Source: Tretioscincus oriximinensis
Taxonomy: Eukaryota > Chordata > Lepidosauria > Squamata > Gymnophthalmidae
Direction: 5' to 3'
Assembly: GCA_022410635.1 (NCBI GenBank)
Contig: JAJVDF010000230.1
Span: 1,015,126 to 1,079,125, forward strand
Length of the DNA stretch: 64,000 nucleotides
Within the stretch, counting starts at the first letter, position 1. Each line of letters begins with the position of its first letter. The notes below the pieces were generated by a model. That model had not been told where the DNA came from. It saw only the letters and a program-made list of their open reading frames with translations, and did not search any database. Shown piece by piece: positions 1-12,348 of this stretch. A program made the position numbers and the translations under genes.

Positions 1-1302
1 TGTGGTGACCAGAATTGAACACAGTATTCCAAATGTGGCCTCACCACAGATTTATAAAGAGGCAAAACAACATTTGCTGACTTATTTTCGATTCCTTTCC
101 TAATTATCCCCAACATGGAATTTGCCTTTTTTGCAGCTGCTGCACACTGGGTTGACATTTTCATTGAATTGTCCACTAACACCCCAAGATCCTTTTCTTG
201 CTCGGTCACAGAAAGCTTGGTTCCCATCAGGTGGTAGGAGTATTTTGGGTTCTTTGCCCCAATATGCATGACCTTGCACTTGCTTAAGTTGAAGTGCATT
301 TGCCACTTTGATGCCCACTCACCCAATTTCAATAAATCACTCTGGAGTGCCTTACAATCATTTTCAGTTTTCACTACCCTGAACAGTTTAGTGTCGTCAG
401 CAAACTTGGCTACTTCACTATTTACCTCGGCATCCAGATCATTTATAAATATATTGAAAAGCAAGGGTCCCAGTACAGATCCCTGGGGTACCCCACTTCT
501 TACCTCTTTCCACTCAGAGAACTGTCCATTTAATACTACCCTCTGTTTTCTATCTTTTAGCCAGTTTCCAATCCAGGACAAAGTCTGTCCTCTTATACCA
601 TGAGTATGGAGTTTTTTTAGAAGCCTTTGATGAGGGACTTTATCAAACGCCTTCTGAAAATCTAGATACACAATATCAACTGGATCCCCTTTATCTACAT
701 GTTTGTTTACATTCTCAAAGAATTCTAGCAAGTTGGTAAGGCATGATTTACCTTTGCTAAAGCCATGCTGAGTTTCATTCAGCAATGCATGCTTCTCCAT
801 GTGTTTAGTAATTTTGTCCTTAATTAAGGTTTCCAACACTTTACCTGGAATTGATGTTAAACTGATTGGTCTATAATTTCCGGGATCACCCCGGGATCCT
901 TTTTTGAAGATTGGTGTTACATTAGCTACCTTCCAATCTATTGGTACTATGCCTGATCTTAAGGAAAGATTAAATATTTTGGTTAGAAGTTCGGCAATTT
1001 CGCATTTGAGTTCTTTAAGAATTCTTGGGTGAATGCCGTCTGGCCCTGGGGATTTATAAATGTTCAGCTTATTTAGGCTAGTAAGGACCTCCTCCCTTGT
1101 TATCTCTATCCCGTTCAATTCCTCTGGTGTTCTTTCTGAGAAAACTAAATCTGTTGTGGGTAAATTCCCTCTGTCTTCTTCAGTGAAAACTGAAGCAAAG
1201 AATTCATTTAACCTCTCTGCAATCTCCACGTCCTCCTTAATTATGCCCTTTTGTCCATTGCTGTCGAGTGGTCCGACGGCTTTCCTGGTAGGATTCTTAT
1301 GA
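1..1302 (-). mobile_element. CR1-group LINE, ORF2 reverse-transcriptase fragment (copy 1), cut by window edge
   Basis: This is the middle of a non-LTR retrotransposon ORF2, read on the minus strand. I translated it by eye from about 1302 down to base 1 and met no stop, giving roughly 430 open codons without either true end. The frame shows, in order, KSPGPDGIHPRIL, a GNYRPISL block, the VDIVYLDFQKAFD block, SGVPQGSVLGPLLF and the catalytic FADD box, all typical of the CR1/L2-group reverse transcriptase. The 3' part lies outside the window. At the high-coordinate side homology stops near 1302, as in a 5'-truncated insertion. It is about 97-98% identical to 50735-51475 over their shared 740 bp (I counted about 18 differences). 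The enzyme would nick the target and reverse-transcribe its own RNA; this fragment cannot do so alone. Confidence 0.9.
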
Positions 1303-1504
1303 AGTTGAAACTGTTATTTGTTTCTTGGGATAGTCCAAAATTTGCAGTTTAGTGATACAGTGAACTGACAGAGGATTAAAGAGAGATTATTCTAATGAGT
1401 GTATTTAATCTATTCAATCTGAAGAACATATCTGACAGTTAAACAATCAAACTAATATAACCTGCAGCTTTGAAAATACTGACAACAGGCTCTTCCCTGC
1501 TTAC
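1303..1504. other. Short unassigned spacer
   Basis: AT-rich sequence between the CR1 fragment and the first SINE. I see no repeat, coding signal or regulatory motif in it. Confidence 0.5.
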
Positions 1505-1788
1505 ACCCAGTTTGTTGCTACAGTACAGGACTCTTATCTAGTAGTCTCCCAGTTCAATTCTATACTCCTTTATGAAGCCAGCTGGGTGACCTTGGACCAA
1601 TCACAGTTCTTTAGGACTCTCTCAACCCCATCTACTTCGCAGGGTATCTGTTACGGAGAAAGCAATGAAAGCTGTGTGTGTCATCCTTTGGTTAAAGACT
1701 CGTTATAAATAAACGCTTCTTCTTGTTGTTGTTATTCTTTATTATCATTGTGGTTGTTGTTGCTGCTGCTGTTGTTGTTGTTATTATT
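1505..1788 (+). mobile_element. SINE-D, tRNA-headed SINE with mixed trinucleotide tail
   Basis: Matches the SINE at 55871-56124 through the B-box-like segment at 1551-1561, the block around CCTCCTT/GAAGCC, the CACAGTTCTTTAGGACTCTCTC block and the GTCTG/ATCTG-GGAGAAAGCAA block. The start is shortened, so the A box is damaged. The tail is TAAATAAA followed by TTG, TGC and TTA triplets. Pol III promoter boxes plus a simple tail identify it as a retroposed SINE; there is no coding capacity. Confidence 0.75.
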
Positions 1789-3062
1789 CCATAGATTGTA
1801 TTTCAATCTGTCACTCATGCCATTATTAGTCAGAAGAAGCAGGTTGCCTCACAGCTAGAATAGCTAGACTTCCCATGAAACCCATTGCTGTGCATATTAT
1901 GCAGTGTCTTCTCCTCCACTAATCTAACCTAGTGTCTTTGGGCAAAGAGAAAATGGTGACCCCTGTTCTGTCACAAGAGACAAGTGCCTATCCATTTAGC
2001 TTCTCCCTGTGAAAGTAGGGAAAGGCTCCATTTTGTTCTTTAGACAGCAAAATATCTTTGGCCAGAACTGTGGCTTTCTTCCTCAGAAAATGTAACTCTA
2101 GATGAAAAGCATGGCTGAAATTGTCACTGAAACCCATGGGAATTTTTCCTCAATTAAAAACCATTGAGTTTGGCATCACAGAAGCAAAGCAACCCCTAAT
2201 CTCCCAGACTCAGTGGTTTGTCTAACATAAAATACATGCTGTACTTTTTTGGTGCCAAGGAAAAATACTTAAGTCCTTATTATGTGATAAAGAAGATGAA
2301 AATGTCTTGGAAAAAGCCTCCAGAAGGAGGATTTTGGTTTGAACAACAACAACAAAATCCCTTCATTTTTCACTAGAATTTGTTCTGGAGATGCCTCCAG
2401 CAGATCTCAGGTGACCAGCATAGCAAGGTACTGAGCAGCTGAACTGAATATTTGAGGTAGGTTTGGAAAAATCATAAATTAGGAACAGCTGTGCACAATT
2501 GAGCCTGGTTCAGCTTGCTGACGCTGCCACATTATGCTGCTGTTACAATTTGTGCTCCTTGGTATCTGATCTCAGGATTATTACTTTTTACATGCATTTT
2601 TCAGGATCATGGAATGTAGAAGAATGCTATGCATGTACAGTGTTGTTAAAAGCTGTGCATCATCTTCTACAGCTGTCCTGAGCATCTGTATGACTGGGAG
2701 TAGCCATTTGAACGTTCAGTTCAGGGTAGTTGAGGAATATTTTTAATTCCTCTCCTTTCAGGGCTAGCAGGTAGCCCAAAACTGCACCATGTATGGAAAA
2801 TGAAACCTCATTTTCAGCCTGAAGCACTTGTAGGCTATGAACAGCCTGCTCCCTGTTGCTTGTACACTGAGAATGAAACAAACAGAATTCTCTAAAATCA
2901 AGTGAGTAGCTAAGGAACATAGAAGATGAAGTACAGCAAAAGAAGCTCAATATTTTATACATATTAAAAGACTGGATAGCTCTGAAGCTTTGGGTCCCCT
3001 TGTTTACCTTTCCCCCCTCATCAAATCCTTGTGAGTAAATTTACAGGTAGAATCCATATATG
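1789..3062. other. No recognisable feature
   Basis: About 1.3 kb of AT-rich, apparently single-copy sequence. The only open frames are short (60 and 100 codons) and show no known domain, splice context or codon bias that I can see. A short AAC run near 2344 is the only simple repeat. Confidence 0.5.
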
Positions 3063-3136
3063 CTGCTCAAAGCAATTAAGGGAACACTTAGTGTTACACT
3101 GTTGTGTTAAAGTGTTCCCTTAATTGTTTTGAGCAG
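3063..3136. mobile_element. 74-bp hairpin, solo terminal-inverted-repeat element
   Basis: A 27-bp arm starting CTGCTCAAAGCAATTAAGGG is followed by a 20-base loop and the inverse arm, with 26 of 27 positions complementary. The arms run outward into TATG and TATA, so the true repeat may be a few bases longer. The structure is that of a minimal MITE or of two transposon ends brought together by loss of the middle. The CTGCTCAAA start resembles a terminal repeat I associate with Tc1/mariner-type or related DNA transposons, but I cannot fix the family. Confidence 0.6.
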
Positions 3137-6100
3137 TATAGAAAAGGGAGGAATCTATAATCAGGTGGTGCTACTACAGTTACAGTGTTGTGTTATTTGC
3201 AGGTGCTACTACCTGCACACTTCCAGTTCCCACGGGCATTTTTGACTCCCACTTTTCAAAACTGATAATGGAAGTGTGGTTTAAAAAACTCTGAAATCTC
3301 TTTAAATGATGGCAGAAGGGCATGGAGTTCAGGCCAATGCCATATGCTTTCTCTACACTGATTGCTCAACAAGGGAGTAGTGTAGTACTCAAAGTGCTGT
3401 GCAGAAGCTATGGTCAAAGCATAGCTATACACATGACTGGGCCCTGCTATATGATATAGGATATATGGGGCCTTTCAAGATATTCCCCCTTCTCTGAAAC
3501 CTGCCTCCATTATGAAATTCATTTGTAACTTCTGAACAGGATTTTTTTNAAAAAAAAAATCTCATTACAACAAGGCTAATGTCTTTGGACAGTTCTATTG
3601 GCTGCATGCTGAGAAATAAACTTGCAGAAGCAACAATATCATGAAAGTCAGAACTCAAAGCAAAGTTTGTTCACTTCTATTTATAGCCACATGAATATTT
3701 ATATTCATATAGATAAGCAAGGATGCAGAGATGGTATTTTTAGTTTCACTTGCTCTGCATCAACCTACACTATGATTGCAGATGCTCACTTCCTAAAAGG
3801 CTTCCTATCCAGTACAGACTAGATTAAGCTGTTCTTATCTTCAGCGTGGCTCCAGTATGAAAAAAAAACTTTTTTTTAAAAAAAGGACTTGACCTTTGGA
3901 GTGATAGGAAATAATAGCTATTCCATAAAGAGTTTTATTCTTAAAACTGATTTGTGAATTGAGAGGAAGGCATAATGAACTACAGTAAGTATATTGGTTA
4001 ACTATGGGCACAATCAAAACTAATGTATAAATTGTAAATACAATATTCAGTAAAATTACAAAATAAATAAAGTGCAAATAAAATATAGTATAATAGCTGA
4101 TACAAATATTGTTTTGCCAAAACCCAATGTAAGCACTCATGACATAATTGCTTTAAGCAGAAACTGAAGCTTTGTCCAGACAGCGACAATAATTCACCAA
4201 CAATTTGAATGTGTACTGCACTTGCCACACCAGGTTTTGTATAGGTTTTAGAAGTGCAACTAAAAACCTGCACAGACAGCCCCATCAAAGAATATATACG
4301 TTAATGTGGGACGCTCTGAATTTTAGTCATTGCTAAGCTGGCAAGATGAACTATCCAATGATATTTGATCACATGAATTATTTTCATTTCCTTACAGATC
4401 ATGAAGAGAGTGGAGTAAGAAGTGAACGGATCTGATAAAGACAGCAAACTATCCACTAACATTTGTCAGAGGGACTACAGTACTTCTTGATAACCAGCAG
4501 AAAAAATGGCTGATAGCAGAGGATGTCACATGCATACAAAAACTGGCAAGTCAAGGAGCTGACAGAATGGGAAAACTGAGTATTTATTGTAAAAAGAAAA
4601 TTATAGATGAGGTGAAGCAGAACTGGCACCACCAGTAACCCAGGAATAAACAGGTGTCTGGAAGCCATGTTCATTATTTTAGTTTCTCCTTATCATCTCG
4701 TCTTCCTGTTTTAAAAACATCTAATTCTGGTTTCCTTAAATGGGAATTGGTTTAGGTCTGAGTTCAAATCAGATAAACACATGGTGTTGACTTTGCTGTT
4801 ACGAACACAGACTGTTCAATCTTTTCCTTCCCTTTTTAATGTTTTCAGGCACTGCAAACACCTGTGGCCCTTTTTCACAGATCTGGAAACTTAGCAAATG
4901 CATTTTTGTACAATTTCTGGCATAAAAATAGAAATATACAGCATGATTGTGCAGGAAATAAAGGGAAGAATAAGCTGTAAAGAATAAGCTCATCAGCCTT
5001 GAGATTCATTTTGTCTTTAGCAGGTAGACATGCTGAAGATGCAAGAGGACTAAATGCCATCGCACATGTTTGTAGTTCTGGACTTTTAGTATTTATGAAA
5101 TGCAGATACCAAAGGACAACAAAAGCATTCTATCCAAGGTGCTTCAGGAATTTATATTGGCTCATAATCCTTTGAGAGTAAGTGCCTGGAGCACGCTGGC
5201 ACTACATGAGAAATAGCACTGATAGTGAAGTGCCGTTTACATTTTAGAGCAGGGTCACTATGTGCTAAGGTCACGATGCCACTGATAACCACTTAATTAT
5301 GCTTTGTAAACACCAAAAGTGAAGGACATGAACACTTTGATGGAAGGTGAGTTCTACATTCAGACTCTCTTTTTAAAGGAACAAAAATTCAAAGAGAGCA
5401 GGTAAAGCAGGAAGATAGAGGGTTACCACCACACTTCATTTGCTTTCCCTTTTGAATCGCTCCACTACTATTTTTATAATTTTTTTTTCCAAAGTGTCAT
5501 TATTGTGCAAGAAGCTGACAGCAATGGTTAAAGCAAGCTGTAATAGGAGCAGGTATGGTACATTCGTCTGGCCTTTCTGTGCATGGGTGGCCCCTAATCA
5601 TTTTGATTTATACCTATTGCTTTCTGATACGTTGTGAAGTGCTACAGTTTTGAACTGTAACTACCCCTGCCTAAGTATCCCACTTATGGATCCCTTCCAG
5701 ATTTTTTTATCTGGGATACGCCTTTCATAACACCTTAAATCTATCAGTGATTTGACAGTATGAACCCTGCACCTTGGCCGACCAGGGCTCTGCAATCGCG
5801 TTGAGTAACAGCTCTTGGAATTGCACTTGATATTCCTGCACCAAAGTTTATGCTTAGGGACATAGCAGATGTTTCTACATGGTGTTTCTAAATAATGGGA
5901 AGTAGGCACAAAGAATTGTTTTATGCACAACTCTCATGCCTTTGCTGATTCAGATCTCTTTCTGTTTCAAAAAGGTCCTGTGGTGAAGACAGAACGTTAA
6001 ACTGTCTATACTAAACTCACTGTTAAAAGGGGGTGGGATTTGCACAAATGAGTTAGCATTTATTTACTTTCTTCAACATATATCCTGTCTTAACTTTAGT

Positions 6101-6907
6101 GCCATATTCTGTGCCTTGTGATCTGAACACAGGACTAAGAAGTCAGTTTCTGCAGCATTCCTTTCTCACACCAAATACACACTGCTTCATTCAAAATGCT
6201 TATTTTTTCAGTTATCAGGAAAACAAATGAACAGGAAATGCATTAAATCATCTAATGTGCAATTCATGTCAAATTTCTGCTAATGCAGTTTTGAAGCATA
6301 AGGTTTTGTATCAGTTGCTTTTTCCAGATCAACCAATGAGAGAGAGAAAAAGAGAAGAAGACCCTTGGAAACTGCAGGTTTGTTCAGATCCACATCAATA
6401 CTGCATAAAGATTTTGAGTAGATTGTTAAACTTCATTTAAAACTCCTTCTGCTTCTGGAGACTGGAACTTTTGCCAAGGCACTGGCATTCTAATGCTAGA
6501 AATATCTGTGTACTTTCATCTGGCAAAGGAAATCTGAATGTTTATTTTTTACTTTTTCAGTCAAACTTCACAGATGTTCAATTTTTCAGGTATAATTGGG
6601 ATGCGTAAGCCACTCAGACACTTTTCCCAAGAACATAAAATGTAATGCACCCACACAGATTATGCATTCAAGGAAAAATACATCCTGTACCTCTAGACAC
6701 ATGAATGACACTTTTCAGGAATTGCCATGGCATTTCTCCTCCCAGCATGACTGGTCGCTCAGTCACAACACTCAGCTTTAGCAGGTCAACATGAAAACTA
6801 AAGAAAACACACACAGAGAATTGGCTCATCTTCACTGCTATCTCAACATAGTAAAGAAACAGTAAGATGAGGTCTTTTAAGGACAAATACCTGCATATAG
6901 GTGCTAT
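3137..6907. other. Unique AT-rich DNA
   Basis: Nearly 3.8 kb without a repeat I can name. Homopolymer runs sit at 3543-3561 (including an N) and 3860-3887. No open frame exceeds 100 codons, and none has a recognisable motif. Nothing here looks like a promoter CpG cluster. Confidence 0.5.
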
Positions 6908-6991
6908 TCTGACATGTAATTTTAATCCATCTTCAATCCTGAAGAATTGGACTAAAGCAGGAAAAAGTAGGATTAAAAATATGTGTCAGGA
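6908..6991. mobile_element. MITE-F fragment
   Basis: A left arm beginning TCTGACATGTAATTTTAATC and containing AATCCTGAAGAATTGGACTAA is followed, after a short gap, by only the outer part of the inverse arm (GGATTAAAAATATGTGTCAGG). The same arms occur at 46686, 45010/45333 and 55509. The inner right arm appears to be deleted. Non-autonomous DNA transposon relic; superfamily not determined. Confidence 0.6.
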
Positions 6992-7240
6992 CAGAACCAC
7001 AGAAATACCTTCTATGAATTATAAATATATATACAATAGGGTAAATAAAAACAAAATTAGATATATTACAATAATTGTTGTTTTTGTCAGAAAAAGCTTT
7101 AAAAACTCTGAATTTAGGTATGCAAATATCTGCAATCTATTGGGCAGTATTAGAAAATTGGGAGAAGGATCAAGGATTAAAATGACCATATTGTAAAGTA
7201 AAAATGTAATAATAGTACAGTTACTATGCTGTATGATAAG

Positions 7241-7330
7241 TGATGTTGATGAACTATAGTTCCCATTAGCATTTGTCAGCATAATCAAGGATTTTGGCAG
7301 ACACTTGACAACATCTGGAAAGGTACCTTG
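7241..7330. repeat. Degraded dispersed repeat containing an ACTATAGTTCCCAT block
   Basis: The segment has the order of blocks (AACTATAGTTCCCATTAGCA, then GTCAGCATAATCAAGG, then ACAACATCTGGAAAGGTACC) that I associate with a common squamate small repeat carrying a short inverted pair around an 'aactacaactcccat' motif. It is heavily diverged and no second copy is in this window, so the call rests on memory of the family. Confidence 0.3.
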
Positions 7331-8042
7331 TTAATCATTCTTGTTTTGAAAGACAAGACATATTTTATGTTGACTAGAAATGGCACTTTGCTTTAAAGTG
7401 TGAAGGAGTGTATTTCCATGCAGAAATGACACAAAGGTGCCTTGAATAGAATATTGTCAGGACACTTATACTTCTGCCTTCCCATTTCTGTACCTTGTTC
7501 TCTTTCTCTTTCTTCCAGGCTATGACAATAATTGGCTGGTCAGCTTCAAGTCCCACTCCAACTTACAATTAAATTAATACATTTTCCTTTTCCAAATCTG
7601 AGTTTCCAGCTTCCTTTGCCTTAAAATGAGGTATTCAAATATTTTAGTTTTAAGAGAAACCATGCTTAAATCAGGCCACAGCACATCCTTGTCTTGGTAT
7701 GGTATCTGACAAGGTGTTTTTGTAGTAAACATAAAAATATGACTTGGCTTAAGAAGATGCTTTTAAGAAGATCTTAATGTGGAAACTGGTCTTTATTGAT
7801 AGGAGACACTGCCTCAGATATATATGGTATTGCTATGGCAATAAATGAAATTAAATTTGTACTTTTCAAAAGTGCCCATATCTAATTCCAGCAGCTTTTG
7901 TTTCTGGTACTTTGGAGAAAATTCCTTTTGTTGACTTCTTTTCCCTCCTATCTGTAGCCAAGAAAGAGGTAACAATTTAATTTTTTAAAAAAGGAGTATA
8001 TTTTTGTTTGACATGTGAAAGCAAAAGTCGAACAAATTAAAA
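7331..8042. other. No recognisable feature
   Basis: About 700 bp of AT-rich sequence upstream of the CR1 copy. No named repeat and no credible open frame. Confidence 0.5.
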
Positions 8043-8710
8043 TAGCCACCTTTGGAATACTGTGTTCAATTCTGGTCACCACATCTCAAGAGGGATATTT
8101 TGGAACTGGAGAAGGTGCAGAAAAGGGCAACAAAAATGATCAAGGGTCTGGAGCACCTCCCTTACGAAGCAAGGCTGCAACGTCTGGGCTTCTTCAGCCT
8201 CGAAAGGAGACGTTTGAGGGGTGATCTGATTGAAGTGTACAAAATCATGCATGGGATCGACAGGGTGAATAGAGAAAAAATGTTTTCTCTATCACACAAC
8301 ACAAGGACCAGAGGGCACTCCTTAAAACTGTTGGGTAGAAAAGTGAGAACAGACAAAGGAAAGTATTTTTTCACCCAGAGGGTCATCAGCCTGTGGAATT
8401 TACTTCCTGAAGAGGTAGTGGTAGCTAACAGCTTGGATAGTTTCAAGACAGGACTAGACAGGTTTATGGACACCAAGGGTATAAATGGATATTAGGATGG
8501 ATGTCTGGATGTAGCCTCCGGGATGGAGCAACAGGCAGGACTTTTGAAATACCATTTGCAGGGAATCACGAACAGGAGCAGCATATTTTGCTTTCCTCTG
8601 TTCGGACTGCCCAGGTGCATCTGGTGGGCCTCTGTGTGACACAGAATGCTGGACTCGATGGGCTGTGGCCTGATCCAGTATGGCTCTTCTTATGTTCTTA
8701 TGTTCTTATG
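8043..8710 (+). mobile_element. CR1-group LINE, 3' end with TTCTTATG tail (copy 2)
   Basis: A 5'-truncated copy holding the last approximately 148 codons of ORF2 (8052-8495, ending in GINGY and a stop) and a 3' untranslated region of about 215 bp. The ORF end includes [20 protein letters not shown] and the FFSLERRRLRGDLIEVYKIM block, which is the conserved C-terminal part of CR1-group proteins. The element ends in three TTCTTATG units, the short tandem that primes reverse transcription in this family. The same 3' end appears at 60013-60854 (+) and 50115-51475 (-). Confidence 0.9.
8052..8495 (+). pseudogene. C-terminal ORF2 fragment of CR1 copy 2
   Basis: An open frame of 147 codons matches the end of the protein encoded at 50323-51464 almost residue for residue. 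It begins within the element because the insertion is 5'-truncated, so it has no native start and lacks the catalytic FADD box. It keeps the native stop. Expression would need a chance promoter; I regard it as a dead fragment. Confidence 0.8.
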
Positions 8711-11359
8711 TACATTGTCCTTAGATTTTACAGTAAAAATCAACCCATTTTTTATTGTCATCTTTGGCAGTATCTACAAATCTAGGCTAGAAATACTTCA
8801 TACATTCAAAGTTCATGAGGAAATACTTAGCCAGAGAAGACTCCTACATCTGGAATTAAGGAAGTTAGCATCTTCAGTATGTTCTTCAATAATGGTTAAT
8901 TGGGCTAGAAGCCTGGTTCGTTCATCACAACTACTGCTACCATCACTAAATAAAGGAAGTCTTTCTCTCCCTTCTGACACTAAAGAACATTTGAATATAA
9001 GCAGAGTCCTACTGGATCAGGTTATAGTTTATCTAGTCCAGAAACGTTTGTTGCACAATAGTCCACCAATTGCTTCTGACCATTCTCAGTCAGCAGAAGA
9101 ACGAAAATATTTTACCAGTCTACTTTGCTCTCTCCTTTGATCAGCTCCTATTTGTCATCGTTTCAAGCATAAAGCATTTTTTCTCATACACATTTCATTC
9201 ATTCCCCCTAAGGAAGCAGACTTTAAAAAACCTTTTTTTCATCTTCATTATATTTTACAGATGAACTCTCACTGTGTCATTTGCTGCTTGAGTGAATTGA
9301 TAGGTTTGTACAGAATGCTTCTAAAGAGCTTCTAGGCTCTATATGTGCCTGTGTTCCTTGAAATTGGAACTCACACATTCCCTCTTTTTTTTCTTTCCTC
9401 CCATCCTCTCTCCATAAAGTTGTGTGCATTTCTGTGCAATTTAGCTATAAATAAAATTATGTACAGTATGGACAAGAACAGAGAGACGCTTTTTCCTCTT
9501 TTTCAAAATTCTAGAACCAAAAATCATTCAGTTAGCTAATGATATTTCTGCGTTTATCCTTGTTCCAGTTTAGCAAGCATCTAAGGGAAGACTCACATGA
9601 TGAAGCATAGATTGAAACAGACCAGACAGATCAGAATAGTCACCAGATCTGATCTACTACTTTAAAGAAGTCTAGTAGTAGTATAAAGCAAACCACAGAG
9701 GTGTATGGGTGCTGACCTGTGTTTTGTTATACCATAGAAATTCATTTCAGCAGTGCAACTATGCACATCACCAGAATGAATCTTCGTGGGGGTCTGGGAC
9801 CAAGAACTTTCATTCATGGCCCTTGGAGTTTTCAGAGCCAACTCCAAAGCCAAAGAAGATCCTTCTAGGGTTCAAGGCACATTTAGGAACTCCTATTAAA
9901 CAATTAGTCTGTGAGGTTATTTTTGTTGCTGTTTATATATACCCACATATATTTGCTATATATACTTTGCTATATATACATATATTTCCTACCCAATTTG
10001 ACTACCATTGCACATTGTAGTTGCTGTTTGAAATGGAACACTGTGAACTAATATTATCATGTTTCAGCAGAAGCAGCTCACTCATATCTCTGGGTCAATT
10101 CATTCCTGCTCATGCATTTCCCTGTGGGTCAATACGCAGGGCCCCATCTATCACCAGGCATCCATGACATATACCATAGTTGATTCCACATTGGCTGATT
10201 TACCAGGCTAGCAAGTTTATTAGAAAGCTCCCTTTCACATGCTGGTGTGATCAACAACCCCACCCTGCCCCTGCCTTTTTAGATTCCACCTCTTTAGGCC
10301 ACTCTTAGGGTGGGCCTCCATTGGGCCTCACTTGTGTGTAGAAGAGAAGCTCCTAGTATACTTGATTATTGTCTTTTATGATAGACAGAATTATCCTATG
10401 GAGAAAGGGGTTTAAAACCATGTTACTGTGCCATGACCCCAGTTTTGGTTCCCATATCAAGCAATTTAATTTCTTTCAATAAAAAAAATCTTGAGATGTC
10501 AAGTGACCCACTTAATGTAACTTTTAGTTTAGCCATAACATCCTTTTAAAATGAGGGCATCATGAAGTACAAGTAACACTATTGTGGAAAGTGCTTGCAT
10601 TTTTGCTGGATCATGCTTACGTCTAATCTGACCCTTATGAATATTTATTTCTTGCACACACTGTCATCGCCTGCTGAGTGCTGAAAGCACTGCCAGAAGG
10701 GGAGCTTCAAAACGTATATAACAAGAGTGAATGATGATATAAACTTAAACTTCAGAAACAGCAGACTATTTTGTTCCCATCTGTTTGCTGAAAATGTCTA
10801 CTTGCTAGCAGAAGGAATCTGCTGGGGTTCCAAGTATGTCAGGAAACTGATAAGAATTGCAAAGTACTCTGTACACTCTAGAACACAACTAACAAATATC
10901 CCATTGTGTTTAGGTCTGGGAAATTTTAAAGAGCAATTTGTGGTAGCAGTAGGTGATGGTAGATTCTGTGGTGGTTTCCATGATCTATTTTGTTTCTAGT
11001 ATTTTAGGCAGTTTCCAACCCAGGACTCTGGTCTCTGGAGGCTGCTACGGTTCCGAGCCCTGTCATTGGACTTTGGAGGCTGCCAAAGTTCTGAGACCTG
11101 TTATTATACCTCGGAATGTTGAATTCTCCCACACATGTTTCATTTCTTATGATATTTCATACAAATCACACAAATTTCATGCAATATTTCAAAGACTTGT
11201 TTTCGCTTTGAGTGAAATGAAGTTTATAAGACCTGGAATCACATTCCCCATTCAGTTGTATTTGCATCTGTGAGTATGAGGATGCTACCATGGTTGCTGC
11301 ACTCTACTTATAATTCGTAAGTATGCCTTAACACATAACCTTGGTGTTATTATACAACA
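8711..11359. other. Unique AT-rich DNA with a short AT microsatellite
   Basis: Apart from a TATATA-rich stretch at about 9933-9985 there is no repeat I can name. Open frames of up to 164 codons occur, but they begin in or just after the CR1 tail or lack any conserved motif. A block near 11025-11100 contains two imperfect copies of a CTCTGGAGGCTGC/TTTGGAGGCTGC segment. Confidence 0.5.
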
Positions 11360-11367
11360 CATAGTTG

Positions 11368-11887
11368 CAGTCCTTTTTTTCCACAAAAAAAGGTGACGGT
11401 ACTAATGCCGGCGAGGGGGGGGATGGCGTTAGTACCGTGGGGGGGTGGGGGGGTGGTACTAACCCGCCCCCCCGGCCGCCTAAACTCTGCAGTACCACCT
11501 AAACTCCGCAGTACCCCCCGCTACCGCCCCCCCGCCCCCCCGCCCGCCTAAACTCCGCAGTACCGGCACCTTTTATTTAGGGGGCGGGGCGCAGCACGGA
11601 GTTAGCGGGGGGCGGCGTTAGCCTGCCCACCCTGCCGCCGCCACCGCCCCGCCCCGCCCGCCTAAACTCCGCAGTACCGGCACCTTTTATTTAGGCGGGG
11701 GGGTGCGGCATTAGCGGGGGGCGGTGTTAGCCCACCCCGCCCGCCCCCGCCCCGCCCGCCTAAACTCCGCAGTACCGGCACCTTTTATTTTGGTGGGCAG
11801 GGGGCGGGGTGGGGGGGCAGCCCAGCCCGCCTAAATAAAAGGTGCCGGTACTGCGTTCCGGCGCGTTCCGCCACAAAAAAAGCCCTG
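11368..11887. mobile_element. GC-rich non-autonomous hAT-type transposon with 8-bp target duplication
   Basis: The element starts CAGTCCTTTTTTT and ends AAAAAAAGCCCTG, and is flanked by the exact 8-bp repeat CATAGTTG at 11360-11367 and 11888-11895. An 8-bp duplication and CAG...CTG ends are the hallmark of the hAT superfamily. The 520-bp interior is extremely GC- and CpG-rich and contains no transposase. It carries three direct copies of a unit starting GCCTAAACTCCGCAGTACCG and running on into CACCTTTTATTTAG (about 11547, 11659 and 11758), two shorter partial copies near 11482-11517, and an inverted partial copy at the right end. It depends on a hAT transposase from elsewhere. The ends and duplication are seen; the superfamily is inferred from them. 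Confidence 0.8.
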
Positions 11888-11895
11888 CATAGTTG

Positions 11896-12348
11896 ATATC
11901 CAATCGGACAGTAGGGTATTTGCCACATCCATGCTTCTCAATGAAAAATACACGCAGTGATGCAAGTGATAGAAACTTGCTATTCTTTGCCAGTGAGAAA
12001 AGATAGTTAGCTTCCCACATTCCTGGTCCAGCAAGGAATGCCTACATATGAATGCAAACAATTTCTGGAAGAGTTTAAAGCTGTCTTCACATGAACAGCT
12101 GCACAGAAGTGTAATGGATGGCTACTGTCAAACACAAACTGTAAATTTCTCTGCAGAAAGGGGGTTGACTGTCTGCCTGAGCCACATGTTTCCAGGGGCC
12201 CTGGAGGGGAGGGGAGGCAACAGAAGATAAATCCAAATTTAATTAAGCAACTACTTTGTAGACTTAACTGTCAAATCGCCCTTCTTCCGCTTATTCAAAA
12301 GCAATCCAATTGCATTTTCAATTTGCATCTTTTAGACATTAATTTCTC
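11896..12348. other. No recognisable feature
   Basis: About 450 bp between the hAT element and the CR1 tail. No named repeat, no convincing open frame. Confidence 0.5.

Noticed and set aside
268..603. 111-codon plus-strand frame, repeated at 51001-51336
   Set aside because: It is the antisense shadow of the CR1 reverse-transcriptase frame and recurs only because the element does.
11400..11860. CpG-island promoter
   Set aside because: The GC-rich block is bounded by transposon ends and an exact 8-bp duplication, and no exon follows.
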